From the NCBI GenBank assembly GCA_002104905.1, contig MCFE01000456.1:1-64000 (forward strand): a stretch of DNA of 64,000 nt, written 5' to 3'. This stretch comes from Basidiobolus meristosporus CBS 931.73 (Eukaryota > Basidiobolomycota > Basidiobolomycetes > Basidiobolales > Basidiobolaceae). Of this stretch, positions 13,648 to 24,371 are shown piece by piece. The notes beneath the pieces are model-generated. The model saw only the letters and a program-made list of their open reading frames with translations, did no database searches and was not told the origin of the DNA. The translations under genes were made by a program, and so were the position numbers. How positions within the stretch are numbered: position 1 is the first letter of the stretch; each line of letters begins with the position of its first letter.

Positions 13648-14838
13648 TTACTGATCGTTTTGTGACGACTCTTTAAGCGGCTCATCCGAGGATGGTGCAT
13701 GGTTCACCTGGTGGTGGTCTCCCCTGGGCCTGTAATGTTGTTGAGCCCCTCGGGAATCTCTCCAAGGCTGGTTTGGGATAGAGCGCGAGTGCTCTGGCCG
13801 AGGGGAAGCGATATATGTTTGATGCCTCCAATTTTGCGAAGCATGATGATCATGATACCCTGCACGATATTGCGTGTTCCCTTGCGAATACCCACCTCGC
13901 CCATAAGAGGGGTGTCTAGGTTGATGATTCGGATGTGAATAGCCTCGATGATGACTCGAATGTGAATAGCCTCGATGATGACTCGAATTATGATAGTTGT
14001 TCTGATATTTAGCATGTGCTGGTTTTCCTTGATTTTCCTCAAGACTTAGTTGCTTCCGTATACTATATATATTAGGATTAACAGGACTGTGAGAGAGCGC
14101 GTTCAGTTGTTGGAGAATGTATTCATTAGTATAGTATCCATCTACAAATATAGCTTGACGAGTATCTATCTCCAAGGCTTTATAAAACCCTTCTTCGAGG
14201 GTAGGTCTGGTGAGCATGCGTTGGAACCTTCTCAGTACTTCCAAACCTTCTTCTCCTACTACTCCGGTGGGGTGTTCTTCACGAGCCTGGACCCGATTCT
14301 CGCATTCCTGTACCGAACGGAAAGTCAGCCTTACCATCGCTAAAAAAAACCTTTTCTAGCTGTGTATAACATACTTGAAAGGGGGTGGTGAAGAAAATTA
14401 CTTCTGGGAGCAAATCAAATTCGAACGCAATTCTGATCCAAGTCTTTCTCTGCTTTTCGTCAAAGTTACACCTGTCTATCACAGCATTTCTTCCCTAAAA
14501 AGCTAAAAGGTGAGTTTGCTTGGTCCTGGCAACTCATATCGGCGAGCAACAACCTCTTTCAACCACCTTCGAGTATATCTTTCACAGGTAGATCTATCAC
14601 CCATGTCATCCTGATTAACCCTACGCCAGCTCTGGGATGGAAAAAGGATTAGGAAAACAAAGAACCAAGCCATTAGTTCTAGCTCGAATGCTAGAGATAC
14701 CTTATCATAAGAACATAAACTCTTTGCAAATGTGCTCTTGCCACTCCCAGGCGCGCCTACTAGAATCAAGACCCGAGACTTTTCCGGTAGTTTTCTGCTC
14801 GTGGTATTTTGAGTTTCGGGGAGCTTGTTCGATTCCAT
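13648..14838 (-). CDS. AAA_33-type P-loop kinase-like protein with His/Arg-rich tail
   Basis: Probable polynucleotide-kinase-like ATPase, about 331 aa. Exons (transcript order): 14838-14701, 14631-14554, 14494-14375, 14307-13648. The Walker A GAPGSGKST sits at residues 28-36; NQDDMGDRSTCER and AVIDRCNFDEKQRKTW follow, the layout of the PNKP/aprataxin-fused kinase group (AAA_33). The lid region is QECENRVQAREEHPT. The last about 120 residues are low-complexity, rich in His, Arg, Ser, Gly and Tyr, with a tandem SSHHRGYSH duplication encoded by two 27-bp repeats. Such tails often bind RNA, but that is inference. The second intron has an unusual GTTGTT donor; shifting it by one codon is possible. 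No phosphatase or HIT domain is present. Confidence 0.78.
13934..13987. repeat. Two perfect 27-bp tandem repeats in coding sequence
   Basis: Unit TGTGAATAGCCTCGATGATG plus ACTCGAA, at 13934-13960 and 13961-13987. In-frame, each encodes nine residues of the tail of the P-loop protein. Likely length-variable between strains. Confidence 0.9.
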
Positions 14839-15185
14839 TCCAAAAAATCAATTTCTCCGTTGCTTGCGTGAGGCTTTATTGACAAGTAATTTGCAATTAG
14901 AAGGAATCGAAGTTACACTCTGCAGAAATTACTAAATTTAAGCAATGCCAAATCGGATACGAATGCCACCCGCTCTATGATTCAAAACTGTACATGCTTG
15001 ATTAGGGTTAGTAAGGTGGTTAGAATTGGAATCAGGGTTGTGGCATGAGCTAGGGATGGAATTTACTGTCATGGGACGAATTAGCTAATTCACCTATTAT
15101 CACCGATATTTAATTCGCTTGGTCGATAAAGAGGACATTATTCACAGGTATTATGGAAATAAATAGACTTGAACCAGAGCTAGAA
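14839..15185. other. Intergenic between two minus-strand genes
   Basis: Promoter of the P-loop gene on the left and 3' flank of the zincin gene on the right. Nothing else seen. Confidence 0.6.
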
Positions 15186-16641
15186 TCACCACAGTAAAAA
15201 TTCAGGCTCGGTCTGATTCGACCCGTCTTCGTCCTCTTCCTCTGGCTCAGTGCTTGGCTCGGTGTTGGCTAGAGTTTGCCAATTAGGGAGGATCTCAGAT
15301 AGCGGTTTAGGATTAGTATTGATCGCGTATCCTAGGGTTTCTAAAATGCCGATCAGCTGAGGACCTATGGGCGAGTATTTGCTTTGCTTGACTTGTCGGA
15401 GTTTTGCCTGTATGGAGCCAGGACCACTCTTATACTTCATAACAAAGTCGGGTGAGTTCAGGTTGCTCTGGTAGTCCAAGTGGCAGAGTGAGCTGCCCTG
15501 CGTGAATCGCCCTATTGACGTTTCTAGAAAGATAGTATCATTGAGATCTTTGGCATTTTTCGGCAAAAACACAATGGCGTTGGGTCGTGTTCCGGCACTC
15601 AGGAGATCCTGAGTGATTTGGGCTTCTACAGTGTCTTGAAGTTTCCTGAAGATCCCCCACCCGGAGGAGCCAGATTCGTATTTCTGTGAAAGCAACCGAT
15701 TACTTATTTGATCCGCTATCTCGGTCAGTCTGGTCATACTGGGGTACTCCGCCAAATACTGATCGAATGCGTTCTCAGTGAAGCCAACAAATCTGGTACC
15801 ACCGTTTCTTAGGTTCTGAAAATTAGGCCTCGGTGTTAGACCGATCTTGAAATAGTTATCCCATTGCGTGGTAAACCCAAGACCGTGGATCAATTCGTGC
15901 AGAATCACAGAAAGGAAGTCATACTGGCGACGTTTAATGGGATTCGGGTCCTATTGAGATGGTCCTTGTGAGAAAACGCTATGCATGGCTGACCTCTGGC
16001 ACATCAGCTTACCACTTGAAACCAGAACCTGGCTTCCGAATTGAACGTTGCCTGGATGTCGACCCCACTAAATTCGGGCACTTCAGACAGCTCCATCTGT
16101 TTAACCAGTGCCTGGGGATATAGTCTGCGTTTTCCATCGCTGTCGTTCAGTTTAATACTTCTAGCCGGGCCTGCATACCCTGACGCGTGCACCATTAGTA
16201 CCGTAGTCCTACGAACGCGCGCTCGGATTGTCCAAGCATCCAGAGAATATAGTTACCTAGTAACGAGGAGTGACACCAGTCCATATCCTCACAATAATTG
16301 ACATATGCCGCCTTGACGTTTACCGTACGCTTGAAATCGATCACATTGCGCAATATGTCAAATGCGATCTGGAAGGTGGCTTTAGCTTTTTCACAAGTGA
16401 CTACGCTCTCCGTACACTTGAACGAAACTAATCTCATCGTTGGCGGTTCTTTCTCGGCCTCGTCCGAAACTCTGGCATTATCCCTTGCAGAGGCGTGGCA
16501 CTCTACTGGGACTATGTAGTTTGGCTCAAATGAATTGGGGTGCTCGTAACACAGGCTATCCAAAGCCACATCACTCACTGGGATTCCCATCACCCCTGCT
16601 ATGCACTCTACAAGAAGTGGTAGTAAAATGGCTTTACGCAT
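15186..16641 (-). CDS. Secreted zincin-like metallopeptidase (HELIHGLGF)
   Basis: Probable extracellular zinc peptidase of an uncharacterised fungal family, 438 aa. Exons (transcript order): 16641-16257, 16179-16013, 15950-15186; junctions GT-AG and in phase. A signal peptide (MRKAILLPLLVECIAGVMG) begins the protein; several Cys follow in the N-terminal third. The motif LHELIHGLGF (residues 201-210) is an HExxHxxG zinc site spelled across the second intron's downstream exon and preceded by RRQYDFLSVI. RLYPQALVKQ and QATFNSEARFWFQ precede it. The C terminus is acidic (EPEEEDEDGSNQTEPE). I cannot assign a MEROPS family. A third zinc ligand is not obvious by eye. A TATA-like TATAAAT about 85 nt upstream supports the start. 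Confidence 0.75.
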
Positions 16642-17584
16642 AAAAGTAAGGGTTAGTATAAGTTTATGGGGTTAAAGAGACGGTTAGTTGAGGAACTCCT
16701 AGACAAGTCGGCATTCCAGCGATTTATATCAAGAAGCCTTTGGGCATAAACGGTGGACACAATTAGATAGAAAAGAATCCACTTTTCGGAAAATAACCTG
16801 CCAATGTTTGCAATCAGCTACGATTGACCGAATAATTTCCATACCATTTCATTATCCTCATTCAATAGGGCTCGGAGAATTCGAGGCACTCTACTCGTGC
16901 ACCGCCCGTTCTCGGCGTAGCTAAAATGGCAATCCACAATAATTCACCTACCAAAATGGACCCATCCGGCACTGGCGCACTGTCCGGATACGTTGTCCTA
17001 CGGAGCCGAGTGACTGGTTGTTTGATAAGGAGAAGCGTTATGCTGGCATGGATGAAAGGGCCTGCATGTGGATCCAATCGGTTTCAAACGTCAGAAATGG
17101 CATTGTTCAAAAATGGATTCGAGCCAGCAGTCTATTTTGTAGATTAGACACGGTTATCCACGGCCTGCCGTGTCCAATTGCCTTCACCCTCCTCAATGGC
17201 GATTGTGCTGAGCTAGGGCACATCTACACAATGAATGAATGAGAGCACTTTCGAGAAGAACTCGGATTGGGTGCTTTCCACACACACAACACAATGACTA
17301 ATAGCCAATCCTGGCGTCAAGCAGGGTGCGTATGCCGGAGCATCGGTTGATCCACGCCAATCCATTCCAGATCTGCCAGAGTCTGTTCAGCAACCTTGAT
17401 ATGATAGTGTCGCTTGGTGGAGGAACGAATTTCCAGCGCTGGATATCCTATTCAGGGGCGATTCATATCAAATAAGTCGGATATTTGCCTTCTGCCAAAC
17501 AACATTTTGTTGCTTCTAAATGTTAACAGGGGTGTTTACTTTACGATGCGATGCAAGTGCTACTACAAATCGAATGTCCCTCGT
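16642..17584. other. Intergenic, nothing recognised
   Basis: Several overlapping open frames at 16862-17242 in both strands have no motifs and no consistent splice structure. No RNA gene seen. Confidence 0.5.
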
Positions 17585-18908
17585 CTACATAAAGCGCTTT
17601 CTCAGCATGGTGCTGACTTGATCAAACACCACCAACAGGATGCCTCCACCAGGCCCCAATCTCAAAACCTTAGGAACGAACCCTTTATACAATGCGGCAA
17701 ACCTACAAGTCGGATGTTTAGCACGAAACATTTTAGGTTGAGCAGTAAGCATCCATGGTACCCTTCCTCCTTGTACACTGTTCTCAACGCAGGAAGAGCC
17801 CAGTTGTATTTGGGCACCATTCCTGGTGTTTGGTTCTGTATTCTTGTTTTTACGACATCGAAAGGCGTATTGAGAATTGTACCAGCTGCTCCACCAATCG
17901 CACCAGCGACGAAGTTGCGGACTAGTTCACCCTGTTTAGTCTACAGAAAACGTTAGATAAGCTTTCATCCCTGAATACTCTGGCACACTTACTTCTGCCT
18001 TGGGAAGTGCAGATCTGACACCATGAATGACACCAAAATAGCCACCGTTCCAAAGAGCATGGCGGAACACTGTGGCCTCCAATCCTTTGAAGAAAGCAAA
18101 AGGCCCTGAGGGTAACAATTAATTCAATGTTGGCGACTGCTTAGTCGAGGCTGACTACCAATTAAACCGCACCTTCTTCAGCAAGGATTTTTCTAACGCA
18201 ATCCATTGTGCCCGTGTACCTGCCAGCCTGGTATTGTTCTACATATCAGTGGGTCTACGATAACATCATACAATGACTGATCAGTTACGTTGTTTTTATC
18301 TTGCAGGCGGATCTTAACGAGCTCAAAGGAAACCACAACAAATGCTTCGGTGACGCCTGCGCTGACACCAGTAAGGATAGACAACGATTGTGTCATGTGT
18401 GAAATCCCGAAGAGATTTTTGTAAAGGGTACTATATTGCTCATTGGCAGCAAATTTAATAGCGCGCTTAGGTGCCTCAACCATAACAGGCGGGATGATAC
18501 CACGATACAGCCGGCCAAAGCTAGACCGAAGAATGAGTCAAAGAGCAGCTCGGGTTCAGAATATATACATACCCTTCCGTTTTTATGATTTTCCTGAAGC
18601 AGTCAGCAATGGAGGTGTATCCTTCAGCGCCGCCTTTCCCAACCTGTAGCTGGAATCTGGTTTTCACCACTACGAGTAACCGATAATTAATATGGACACA
18701 ACCCAACCACTGTGCTTATGCAAGCTACCATCAAGTGGATACATAGTCAGAATCTCGCTAACTCCGGCAACGGCACCAGCAACAAATTGGAGATGAAATG
18801 GAAGTGCTACAGAGGGCAGTTTCTTAGATTTGGAAATATTCAGAGGTAAGAACAATATAGGGCTGTACGTTTTTGAGGCAGGGTGGCCGTGTTTTGCTTG
18901 GTAGTCAT
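17585..18908 (-). CDS. ODC1: Mitochondrial 2-oxodicarboxylate carrier
   Basis: SLC25 inner-membrane carrier exchanging 2-oxoglutarate/2-oxoadipate, linked to lysine and glutamate metabolism; 303 aa. Eight exons (transcript order): 18908-18869, 18806-18729, 18669-18573, 18520-18289, 18227-18173, 18105-17993, 17940-17762, 17702-17585; every junction is GT-AG and in phase. Three repeats show the carrier signature: YPLDVVKTRFQ, SFELVKIRLQ and PFDVVKTRIQ. LPFHLQFVAGAVAGVSEILTMYPLD and ALYKGFVPKVLRLGPGGGILL are close to yeast Odc proteins. The open frame upstream of the second exon has no ATG; splicing the 13-codon first exon (MTTKQNTATLPQK) resolves this. The high intron count for a 0.9-kb coding region is notable. 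Confidence 0.92.
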
Positions 18909-20230
18909 GGTATGCCCGAGAGATATTTGCGGTCAAAAAAGTCGAAGTTTTCGTAGTACTAACGAGCAGGTACCACTCAAGCGCTCAGGGTAGCGATATA
19001 TATAAACATTGAATGGTAAATCCCCAATCTATATATGGAGTTTCCCCAAGGGTTGATAGTCATTCAGGGTTGTAGTGAACTTAAATTCGATTATGATCAA
19101 AACGAGATGCAATCTACCTACGATGATTTGTTGATATTGAGCCATATTCAGCAATAGGACTTGTGGAGGCATGGGAGTGGCTTTTGCCGCGAGGCTTTGG
19201 CATTGCTAGATCTATCTTATCTAGCAGGTCACACGGACGAGTTCATGGTCGACAAGGGCTGACTGTAATAACTATTATACAAGGCACCCCTGCTATGCGA
19301 AACGATTGTCACTGTGGAGAGATCATTGCACTTATTGGTCATCCTCATACGAGCCTCCAATATAATATTTAATTGGGTTTGCGCTCTTGAATACTCCACG
19401 TCCACAATATTAGGAAGAGATTTTCAGAGTTGCAAGCGCATCTGCCATTTTGGGTCTCATACTGGCGAACGTCACTACCCGTTCTGGTGACTCTAACCTG
19501 GAGACGACGAATATTCCTTTACGCTGGGGCTTATTTCACTTCTGCATGGCAATTCCTCTTGCCTAGAGTGTCTGCAAACATGACTTAACTATAGAATCAC
19601 TACCGCAAAGCAATCAAGTGAAGGCTGTCGACCCAGAAGTTACCGCTTCCTTGGATGATAGCTGATAGCACAACTAGATGCAATCGGGCACTTCGCTAGC
19701 CTCATTGAGCAAATAAACACCAGCACTACAGGCTAAAAACACTGGGGTAGCCCAAATGCTTGACGCTGAATGCAGCTCGATTGATTCCTTGTCAACTCAC
19801 GATTGTCAGAATCGTTATCATGCACCATGAGTTTTGTTAGGCAGCTCGAAGGAGTGGGGTTCACATATGTTTCGCTGCTCTCCAATTACAGGGCTGAGAG
19901 GATTAATTTTGCAATCCCTATCCCTATCCCGTTCCCATGTATACCAATTATCTCCGCTTGGAGTAACAATTAATTAAAACAGCAATATCCTTGCAAGGAT
20001 TACTATACATGTGTTATAGCCCGCTGCATGGCACACCTTCCTGAAATCCTGGAACCCTTGGATACCTAGAAAACAATCTCGGAATCGTGAGTTTAAGTAC
20101 TGTGGTAACGATCTGGTGGCATGGGTGCTGAGTCCTTACGTTTACTCCACAATTGGCCCGAGCAGTTTAATACGGGTGCTTGTCTATAAAAGACCCAGCT
20201 TTCGCAACTGGCTCGCCAACATACCACATT
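18909..20230. other. Divergent intergenic region: carrier and PAP2-like promoters
   Basis: Carries TATATATA-like runs at about 18996-19004 for the minus-strand carrier and the TATA box of the plus-strand PAP2-like gene. No gene between. Confidence 0.6.
20185..20191 (+). promoter_or_regulatory. TATA box of PAP2-like gene
   Basis: TATAAAA, 40 nt before the ATG at 20231. It rules out translation from the TTG at 20180 in the same open frame. Confidence 0.55.
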
Positions 20231-21055
20231 ATGGCAAAGTCTTGGTGGACATATGCTTATCTAGTTGATTGGGCCATTGTGGCGGCTCTGATCAGCGTAA
20301 CAATCTTCTTCCAGCACTCTTACAACTCACGACCGGAGCTTGGAGCCACTGTGATTGAGGATGCCCATACCATCACAATATTCGGTCTGTACGTTATCAC
20401 CTTGGTTGTACCCCTCATCTCCATAGTACTGCATCAAGGGTTGGCTTCATTATGGATATACTGGGTCCGTCGTTCAGAGGAGGAGTCGAGTATTCCGGTG
20501 CTACACGTATTGCACAACAATCTCTTGGGCCTGGTATCCAGCTTTGGCATCACCGCATTTGTAATCGAGGTCTTGTATATGATCTTATCCGGTGTATCAT
20601 TGAATGACTGTCAATCCAGCTCCAATTGCACCGGCGAGTCGGGAAAGGTGTATCCGTCGATCTATGCTGGATATACATCCTTGGGAATGGTGTACTTGAG
20701 CATGTATATATCGCGTAAATCACGTTTCAGTCACGGGAGTATGCTGTGGTCGCTGGTTAGTATGCTGCCACTACTGGTGATCATCGTGGTTTGCGCCTCA
20801 CAGATCAATCAAGGTCAGACAACTCTGTTGAATGTCTATTTCGGATCGCTTATTGGCATTGCGATGGTGATACCATGTCGCAGAATATACTTCTGCCCCG
20901 ACGGCCAACCACGAGTCATCAGCGCTGAGTTTCCTCCCAGAAAGGATACGTTAGAGGAGGGCGGAATTTATGGGAAGTACACACTAAGCGCAGCAATGAG
21001 CGAACACTTACCAGGTAGCAAGAGCTCATCCAATAGATCGTGTTGCGCCCATTAG
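20231..21055 (+). CDS. PAP2-superfamily membrane protein lacking all catalytic residues
   Basis: Six-helix integral membrane protein, 274 aa, single exon, patterned on fungal DPP1/LPP1 lipid phosphatases. The fold markers remain: an N-terminal WTYAYLVDW helix, the CTG loop, YLSMYI after motif 2 and GSLIG after motif 3. Known PAP2 motifs are KX6RP, PSGH and SRX5HX3D. Here motif 2 reads PSIY (142-145) and motif 3 reads SQINQGQTTLLN (190-201) with exact spacing, so Arg to Gln, His to Thr and Asp to Asn. Motif 1 (about SGVSLND) has no Lys or Arg-Pro. It is therefore predicted to be inactive as a phosphatase and may bind lipid or partner proteins. The reading frame is intact, arguing against a pseudogene. 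Family placement is by pattern, so moderately sure. Confidence 0.72.
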   Translation: MAKSWWTYAYLVDWAIVAALISVTIFFQHSYNSRPELGATVIEDAHTITIFGLYVITLVVPLISIVLHQGLASLWIYWVRRSEEESSIPVLHVLHNNLLGLVSSFGITAFVIEVLYMILSGVSLNDCQSSSNCTGESGKVYPSIYAGYTSLGMVYLSMYISRKSRFSHGSMLWSLVSMLPLLVIIVVCASQINQGQTTLLNVYFGSLIGIAMVIPCRRIYFCPDGQPRVISAEFPPRKDTLEEGGIYGKYTLSAAMSEHLPGSKSSSNRSCCAH

Positions 21056-21378
21056 ATACCTGGGTGGTAGTAACTCTTGTATACCAGCCATTACACCGGG
21101 TCATGCAGTACCGACATTTCTTGATCTCAGTTGTTAGTCTATAGGGAAGATTGGCCATCCTATCCATCCACTGTTGACTAGCAATACTTCTGTAGGTTTC
21201 ATCTTTTTGTTGCTAATAATAAAGTCTGGGTTTATTTTACAATAGCTTGGTATTGGTTATTCTTCAAACGCTTCAAAAAAATCGATCATCTAGAAGTATC
21301 TCTGGTAAGTGAAGGTGGAATCGTGTAGTAAGTGAAAAGGGGAATTGCCTCGCTGTAATGGGGGAGGGGTGAATGGAC
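21056..21378. other. Convergent intergenic region
   Basis: 3' flanks of the PAP2-like gene (+) and the hexosaminidase gene (-). An AATAAA lies at about 21217. Confidence 0.5.
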
Positions 21379-23120
21379 TCAGTTGTTAGACATTGCCTCG
21401 GGCGTATTGCATCTTCCGGGGTTGCGTGCGCACCACAAAGGCTGTAAAGGTTCAGCCATGATGCCACGGCGGGTTAGACGGAATCGCATTTCATGGAGTC
21501 GTGCTTGTGCATCAAGAAGGCTGCGGGCGTTTCCTTTCTGATCCTTGCTTCCACTCCAGAGAACTTCAGCTGCTGCGGAAGATCTGGGCCAGAGGTACTT
21601 ATCCAGGTTAGTGAAATCGGCTTGTTCCGACCATAGCATCACCTCCCCACCCCAGACATTCTTCGCCTCCGCACTGGTTAGATTTGCCAGGATGTCATAT
21701 GAATATACTCGCTGCCACGTTTTGAACGGGTCACACCTACATACGTGTTAATGGAATTTAAGGCTGCTGAGGGAAGTGTAGGGTCTTACCATGAAACAGA
21801 TTCTGCATTGCCACCCACGAAGTCGCCGTGGCCACAGTCAAGATACCAGTAGTCGCTTGAGCTGGCTAATACAGGGTATCCCTGGGAAGCCACCTTCTTG
21901 GTATATTCGGCTCCAAGCCACACCTCAATTAAGGTATCTTTGGGAACGGTTAGGTTATGGTGGGTTACTGCCTCCTGCCATGTGATGGGGATTTTCTTGC
22001 TTTCTCGGACCCATCCATGTAGCTTCTCCAAGAATGGCAATAAGATTTGGTTATAATCAGTGTATCCTTTTGCTTGCATGTAGCTTCGTATGCTCTCAGA
22101 TGAGTTCCAGCATTCGAAGCGAACTTCATCGCCACCGACATGGGTATATTTCGAGTCGAACCAAGGGACTACCTCGTCCAGGAATGTTTTGACTAGCTGG
22201 TCCGTCTGAGGCTTGGTGATATCAAGCTGACCGCTCACTGGCTCTGCCGCATGGACATCCCATCGGTTGTAGTCCATACAAACGGTAAGCTCTGGATGGG
22301 ATAACCCCCAGGAGTAGGCATGGCCTGGTATATCAAATTCAGGGATGATAATGACTCCTCTTTCCAAACCATACTGCACGAGGCCCCGAATCTGTGTCTC
22401 ATCATACATCATGTCTGGCCCGTATGCTCCTTTGAGCGCCAACTCTGATGTCTTCTTTGTCAACACAGGGAAACTGTGGGAGTCAATAATATGCCAATGA
22501 AGGACGTTCATCTTGTTATACGACATGGCGTCAATAGTACGTTGAAGGTCTTCAATGGCGAAGAAGTTGCGCGAAGTGTCAAGGAGTATACCACGATATT
22601 TGAAGGCGGGCTTGTCACGGATAGTGACTGGGTACTGGTTGATATAGAGCTGATCTTCCTTGCCTGAGTACGACACCAGCTGTGAGAAGGTTTCCAATCC
22701 TCTAAGTGCCCCGAAGATAGTCTTGGCCTTCAATGCTCCCGCTTGAGAGCTTTCTTTGAGCTCCAAAGTGTACGATTCGTCTGTCTGGAGGTCATACCTA
22801 GGATCATTGCTTTCGACTTCGATATTTATCGTATCCAGGTTGGTTGATCTAGGTCTCTGGGACCAAGTACTAGCACGAAGGAAGGATTGGGGGTCGTTGG
22901 CCTTCATACGATCATCATGAATGATTTTGAGATAGCGCTTCATAGCTAAGCTAAGTATGTCAGATGATCCCCGGAAGTTGAATTTAAAATCATGACTCAA
23001 CAGCACAGTGGAATTGCCATGAGTGTATTCGTGGGGTACAGGCCAAACCGTACTGCTGACTAAAGGTAAAGTAACGCTAAGGAGGTATAATGCGGTAGAC
23101 TTCTTTCCTTGGAAAATCAT
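21379..23120 (-). CDS. Secreted beta-N-acetylhexosaminidase, GH20
   Basis: Exo-acting hydrolase releasing GlcNAc/GalNAc from chito-oligosaccharides; 562 aa, two exons (23120-21790 and 21736-21379, one 53-nt intron). Signal peptide MIFQGKKSTALYLLSVTLPLVSS precedes the mature start TVWPVPHEY. The N-terminal GH20b-like domain is followed by the TIM barrel with FKYRGILLDTSRNFF, VLHWHIIDSHSFPV, IPEFDIPGHAYSWG and the catalytic Asp-Glu pair at 331-332 in YTHVGGDEVRFECW. Trp-rich substrate-pocket segments (ITWQEAV, YWYLDCGHGDF, VWGGEVMLWSEQ) follow. A TATA-like element at 23168-23173 (minus) supports this ATG over the upstream TTG. It fits downstream of the LPMO in chitin degradation or cell-wall turnover. 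Confidence 0.95.
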
Positions 23121-24371
23121 CGTGTTCAAGTTGAGCGGATTGTTGATGCTGAGAGCATAGGCAGGGTTTATAAATACACCGACTTCTGAAAAATGGCTCT
23201 GTAGCAGGATTGGTCAAGGAGACTCCTGCATAGGCTTACGATTTGCCGACATGCCTGTGTATTCGGATAATATCTTCAATGCAACAGCGACTATTTAGAG
23301 TGAAGTTGGCCATTGTGTATATAAATATCATTGGCATGATTATCTACAATTTCTGCGTAGCAATAACACGAAAAAGATGCATTTCACTGGACAAACCGGA
23401 TCCTTAGATATTAATATACGAAATAGGGATTGTTTGCTGGCAGGAGCCACAAACCGGAGTTGCCAATGTAAGAAACCATTGGATGGCCTCTTCCCACATC
23501 TTACCCATATACAGACTATCAAGATGTCACATTCTTTCACTTTCTTGCTCGTAACCTTTGAGCACTAGAAAGGAAGCGATGTGCGATCTTATCATTGTCT
23601 GATTAGGTTTAATTGTTGGATACAAGCCGTCATGACATCCAGTTAACTACATGTCAACAAAAAGCCCCGCTGCGCCCGGTTGGGAAATGTCTGATGACGA
23701 TTTCATATGCACGAAGATCGCCCACCATATCCGGATTTTTTATTTCCTAGCGGAAGACATGATGTTCAGTGGATATTCTGCCTACAAGCCCACGACCATC
23801 GCGATTCACGAGCTTTTTTCTATATTCCTTAGCTAGCTCACGCTCTATATAGTCGACTTTCAGTGATGGCCCAGTGGACACCTACGTGCAGCATGCACGA
23901 CTATCTATTTCTACTCCACACATCATTGCCATCGTTTGGCAGTGGTCACAAAACCTAGTCCCCTAGGCTTAATTGGGAAATAATCAACACCATCAGTTGG
24001 ACAGTCAAATCGTCGTGTCCTGGAACCAATCAAGCACCGTGGTTGAAAACCCTGGTGTTCACATCACACCTCGATACAAGCTCGAACTGTCATTTTCCAT
24101 GACATAGCCCATGTTGGGGAGCTGGCGCCCACTAGGTATCATACGAATGGATATTAATTCTGATACACTGGATATTTTCCACCATTGCCTTCGTGTTTGA
24201 AAACTTGTCAAAACGATATGAAAGTTGCGAGTCAAAACCACATTTAGTCAAGATGAGGCAAAGTGGTGACAGCAGAGCTGGTGTTAAAATCATGTATATA
24301 CATTCAAAGGGAATGAAAATTTTCGTCTAGCAAAGGGTAGTGCATGGTAGACGTCATCACAGTATCACAAA
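23121..24371. other. Intergenic, nothing recognised
   Basis: Hexosaminidase promoter on the left and AP-1 mu 3' flank on the right. A 61-codon ATG frame at 23651-23836 (+) has no recognisable features. Confidence 0.55.

Noticed and set aside
16862-17242. Overlapping frames on both strands
   Set aside because: No consistent splicing, start or motif.
20180-20230. Upstream TTG start for the PAP2-like protein
   Set aside because: The TATA box lies inside this stretch, so it is promoter rather than coding.
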